Below are positions 33,163 through 34,959 of a stretch of DNA of 34,959 bases, in pieces (position 1 is the first letter of the stretch; every line of letters starts with the position of its first letter). A program made the position numbers and the translations under genes. The notes under the pieces are model-generated. The model searched no databases. It was not told the origin of the DNA and saw only the letters and a program-made list of their open reading frames with translations. Location: the NCBI GenBank assembly GCA_030620115.1, contig JAUXFG010000027.1, forward strand, positions 1-34,959, given 5' to 3'. The stretch is from Candidatus Fermentibacterota bacterium (GTDB lineage: Bacteria; JAFGKV01).

Positions 33163-34888
33163 GGCGAAGAATCACTCCTCGACCGCTCCTGCCGTCGACT
33201 TGGACCGACAGCGGCGAATCGGTCCTGACGTGCCGAACGAATCGTTCCTTGGCAATTTCCTGGTTTCTCTCTATCCAGTCCCAATCTATCGCGTACTTGT
33301 GTGCATGATGTACTGAGAAGTAGCAGACTCGGAAGCTTGTCAGGTTGTGGAAAAAATGCGAACCTTGACTCAGATCCGGCGCCATCTTCGGAAGGGTAGC
33401 CTCCACAATGACCCTTGCACCGGATATCTGGCTCCACGCCACAGGAATCCCGAGCCACGGATCGGAACTCCCCCAGCGACCGAATCCCATGAGCACATAA
33501 GACCTTCCTTGCGCAACCAAGTTACTATTGATCTTCTCCAGTTCCAATGCCATCTCTTGGGTCGACCGGGGATCAAAGGTGTCCGGGCGGACATACACGA
33601 TGTCGTGGAGACTATCGGTGACGCCGTTCCCCAGGGCCTTCGTCGTGGCCACAACCACATTCCCGCCCTCAAGGAGATCCAATGGTATGTCTACCTGCTC
33701 GTCCGAGACCACCATGGGCCTGACCTGGAGAAACCCCAGCCGCGCGGGCACCCCCTTCTTCCGGTCCAGAGTCATGGCGAATTCGATCTCCACTTCCGCG
33801 CCCAACTCCTCTTCGCTTTGGGCAAGCACTTCCTTGACCACCTCATTGAGTGCGATGTCTCCATATACGAGAATCGAGGCGAAGTTGATGACACGAGGCC
33901 CGCGAGCCCCAATCCCTGGACAAAGCCGGTCTGATTGCGGATCATAGGTGGACGCAGTGAATCTCAGTGTGTTGTCATACTCCGCTTCAGAGAAACCTGC
34001 CTTGACCAAATATTCGGTTTCCCGGATAGGATCGTAGGCAGGAGGCTTCCCCATGTTCACGGCCCAGAATTCGGTCTGGGTATTCTTCAAGAGGTCGCCA
34101 ACGTCATTGTAGGGAGGCGGCGCCTGTGGAGCAGCCGGTGAATAGCTCCACGTCACACCGCCATCAACAATGGTCTTGCCCAGGCCAAGTGCAAGGTTCA
34201 CCACGCCATCTTCCGGCGACGAACCACCGAAGGCATAGAAATCGTGGGATCGCGCCACACCCGATAGTGTGGGGTAGAATCGATCGCCGATTCGCTCACC
34301 CACCACCTCCTGGATGATCACCGCCATCTTCTCGTCCGTACTCTCCCGGTTCACGGAGTTGATGTACCGCTTCGCATCCTGGAAGAATGTGGAAGCATAG
34401 ACAAACTTGACGGCCTCCACCAGTCTCTGAAACCGCGTATCGGGCTTGGGCTGGTTGTTCGGGATCATCTTCGTGGCATAAACCCCGGCGAAAGGACGAT
34501 ACATGGCGTCCTCCAGGAGACTTGAGGAGCGTATCGCCAGAGGGACATGAACCTGATCCGCAAGAGACCGAAGATCTCCCACGAGTCTTGGTGGAAGATC
34601 CGCCTGCTGGAAGGCGTGGGCGATCCTGTCGTCTCGCAGGTCTGATGCCACAACCTCGTAAAGATCGTTTGACCCCATGAACTCATCGAAAAAATCCGTG
34701 GCGATCACCGTGCTTCGAGGAATGCTCACACTTATGCCGGGAAATCTCCCCTCGCCACATCGGGAATGAATCCTCTCCGCCATGAGGAAAAGCCCATGAG
34801 CCTTCCCGCCCAAGGAACCTGATCCGATCCGGGTTATTTCATTCTCAGATCCGAAGAACCGGCGATCAAAATGATCGAGCTCAGCCAT
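33149..34888 (-). CDS. PEP-synthase-type ATP-grasp protein lacking the phosphohistidine domain
   Basis: The protein has 579 residues. The ATG at 34888 follows GGAGAGAG. ATP-grasp landmarks are IGSGSLGGKAHGLFLMAE (21-38), VPLAIRSSSLLEDAMYRPFAGVY (~117-139), VIIQEVVGERIGDRFYP and GFLQVRPM (~385). As in the next gene, a C-terminal domain then carries HDIVYVRPDTFD, VLMGFGRWGSSDPWLG (~466) and LSQGSHFFHNL (~508) where PEP synthase would have its phosphohistidine domain. It lacks the GAF and nucleotidyltransferase parts. The 14-nt overlap with the partner gene suggests coupled translation and a heteromeric complex; this is inference. Homologues are usually labelled PEP/pyruvate-binding-domain protein. 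Confidence 0.88.
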   Translation of the reverse strand: MAELDHFDRRFFGSENEITRIGSGSLGGKAHGLFLMAERIHSRCGEGRFPGISVSIPRSTVIATDFFDEFMGSNDLYEVVASDLRDDRIAHAFQQADLPPRLVGDLRSLADQVHVPLAIRSSSLLEDAMYRPFAGVYATKMIPNNQPKPDTRFQRLVEAVKFVYASTFFQDAKRYINSVNRESTDEKMAVIIQEVVGERIGDRFYPTLSGVARSHDFYAFGGSSPEDGVVNLALGLGKTIVDGGVTWSYSPAAPQAPPPYNDVGDLLKNTQTEFWAVNMGKPPAYDPIRETEYLVKAGFSEAEYDNTLRFTASTYDPQSDRLCPGIGARGPRVINFASILVYGDIALNEVVKEVLAQSEEELGAEVEIEFAMTLDRKKGVPARLGFLQVRPMVVSDEQVDIPLDLLEGGNVVVATTKALGNGVTDSLHDIVYVRPDTFDPRSTQEMALELEKINSNLVAQGRSYVLMGFGRWGSSDPWLGIPVAWSQISGARVIVEATLPKMAPDLSQGSHFFHNLTSFRVCYFSVHHAHKYAIDWDWIERNQEIAKERFVRHVRTDSPLSVQVDGRSGRGVILRHDRE

Positions 34889-34959
34889 TTCTCTCTCCGT
34901 TCGAGTATCGTCACCTCTAGATGGTTCGCCGCGCGCCTCCCCGCCCAGGGGGGGAGGGC

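Overview
The window looks like a piece of a moderately GC-rich genome from an uncultured Gram-negative bacterium of the FCB superphylum (Latescibacterota/Eisenbacteria/Krumholzibacteriota-like). This is inferred from the protein set: a PorV-like barrel, a TonB-dependent receptor with an N-terminal carboxypeptidase-regulatory-like domain, and three large exported proteins ending in FlgD-like/type IX-style C-terminal domains. Many lipoproteins and intergenic spaces full of degenerate short-word repeats fit the same picture. No rRNA, tRNA, CRISPR array, insertion sequence or phage gene was seen.

Region 1 (166-13898, minus strand) is an unbroken run of ten genes with junctions from a 14-nt overlap to a 52-nt gap. 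In transcription order: a surface protein with Ca-binding-type repeats, a second sorting-domain protein, a fibronectin-like lipoprotein, a TonB-dependent receptor, a PorV-like barrel, an NHL-repeat lipoprotein, carbamate kinase, hypoxanthine phosphoribosyltransferase, thymidine kinase and a TPR/SH3 protein. It looks like one operon joining cell-surface modules to nucleotide salvage.

Region 2 (13935-20250, plus strand) holds a Mut7-C protein, a small membrane protein, an orphan NtrC-family sigma54 activator and a two-gene lipoprotein/DUF4384 operon. A sigma54-type promoter (GG-N10-GC) lies directly in front of the lipoprotein gene, so the activator probably controls its downstream neighbours. 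The gaps carry palindromes, an inverted-repeat element and repeat families that recur elsewhere in the window.

Region 3 (20251-28033, minus strand) holds mfd, a SurA/PpiC-type periplasmic isomerase that starts inside the end of mfd, and a large secreted papain-family protease with beta-propeller-like repeats and a sorting domain. Upstream of mfd is a gene-poor 0.7-kb stretch. It has a structured ~120-nt element, a second inverted copy of a ~128-bp palindromic repeat, and a probable ATP-grasp remnant.

Region 4 (29120-34888) is the most unusual. Two overlapping minus-strand genes encode paralogous PEP-synthase/PPDK-type ATP-grasp proteins. Both lack the phosphohistidine and PEP-binding domains and instead share a C-terminal domain with GRWGS and G(S/T)HFF motifs. 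One is further fused to an N-terminal GAF-like domain and a C-terminal nucleotidyltransferase. A metallophosphoesterase gene converges on it with a 76-nt tail-to-tail overlap. I regard this as the best candidate for an undescribed system. The last 71 bases (34889-34959) hold only the upstream region of the final gene.
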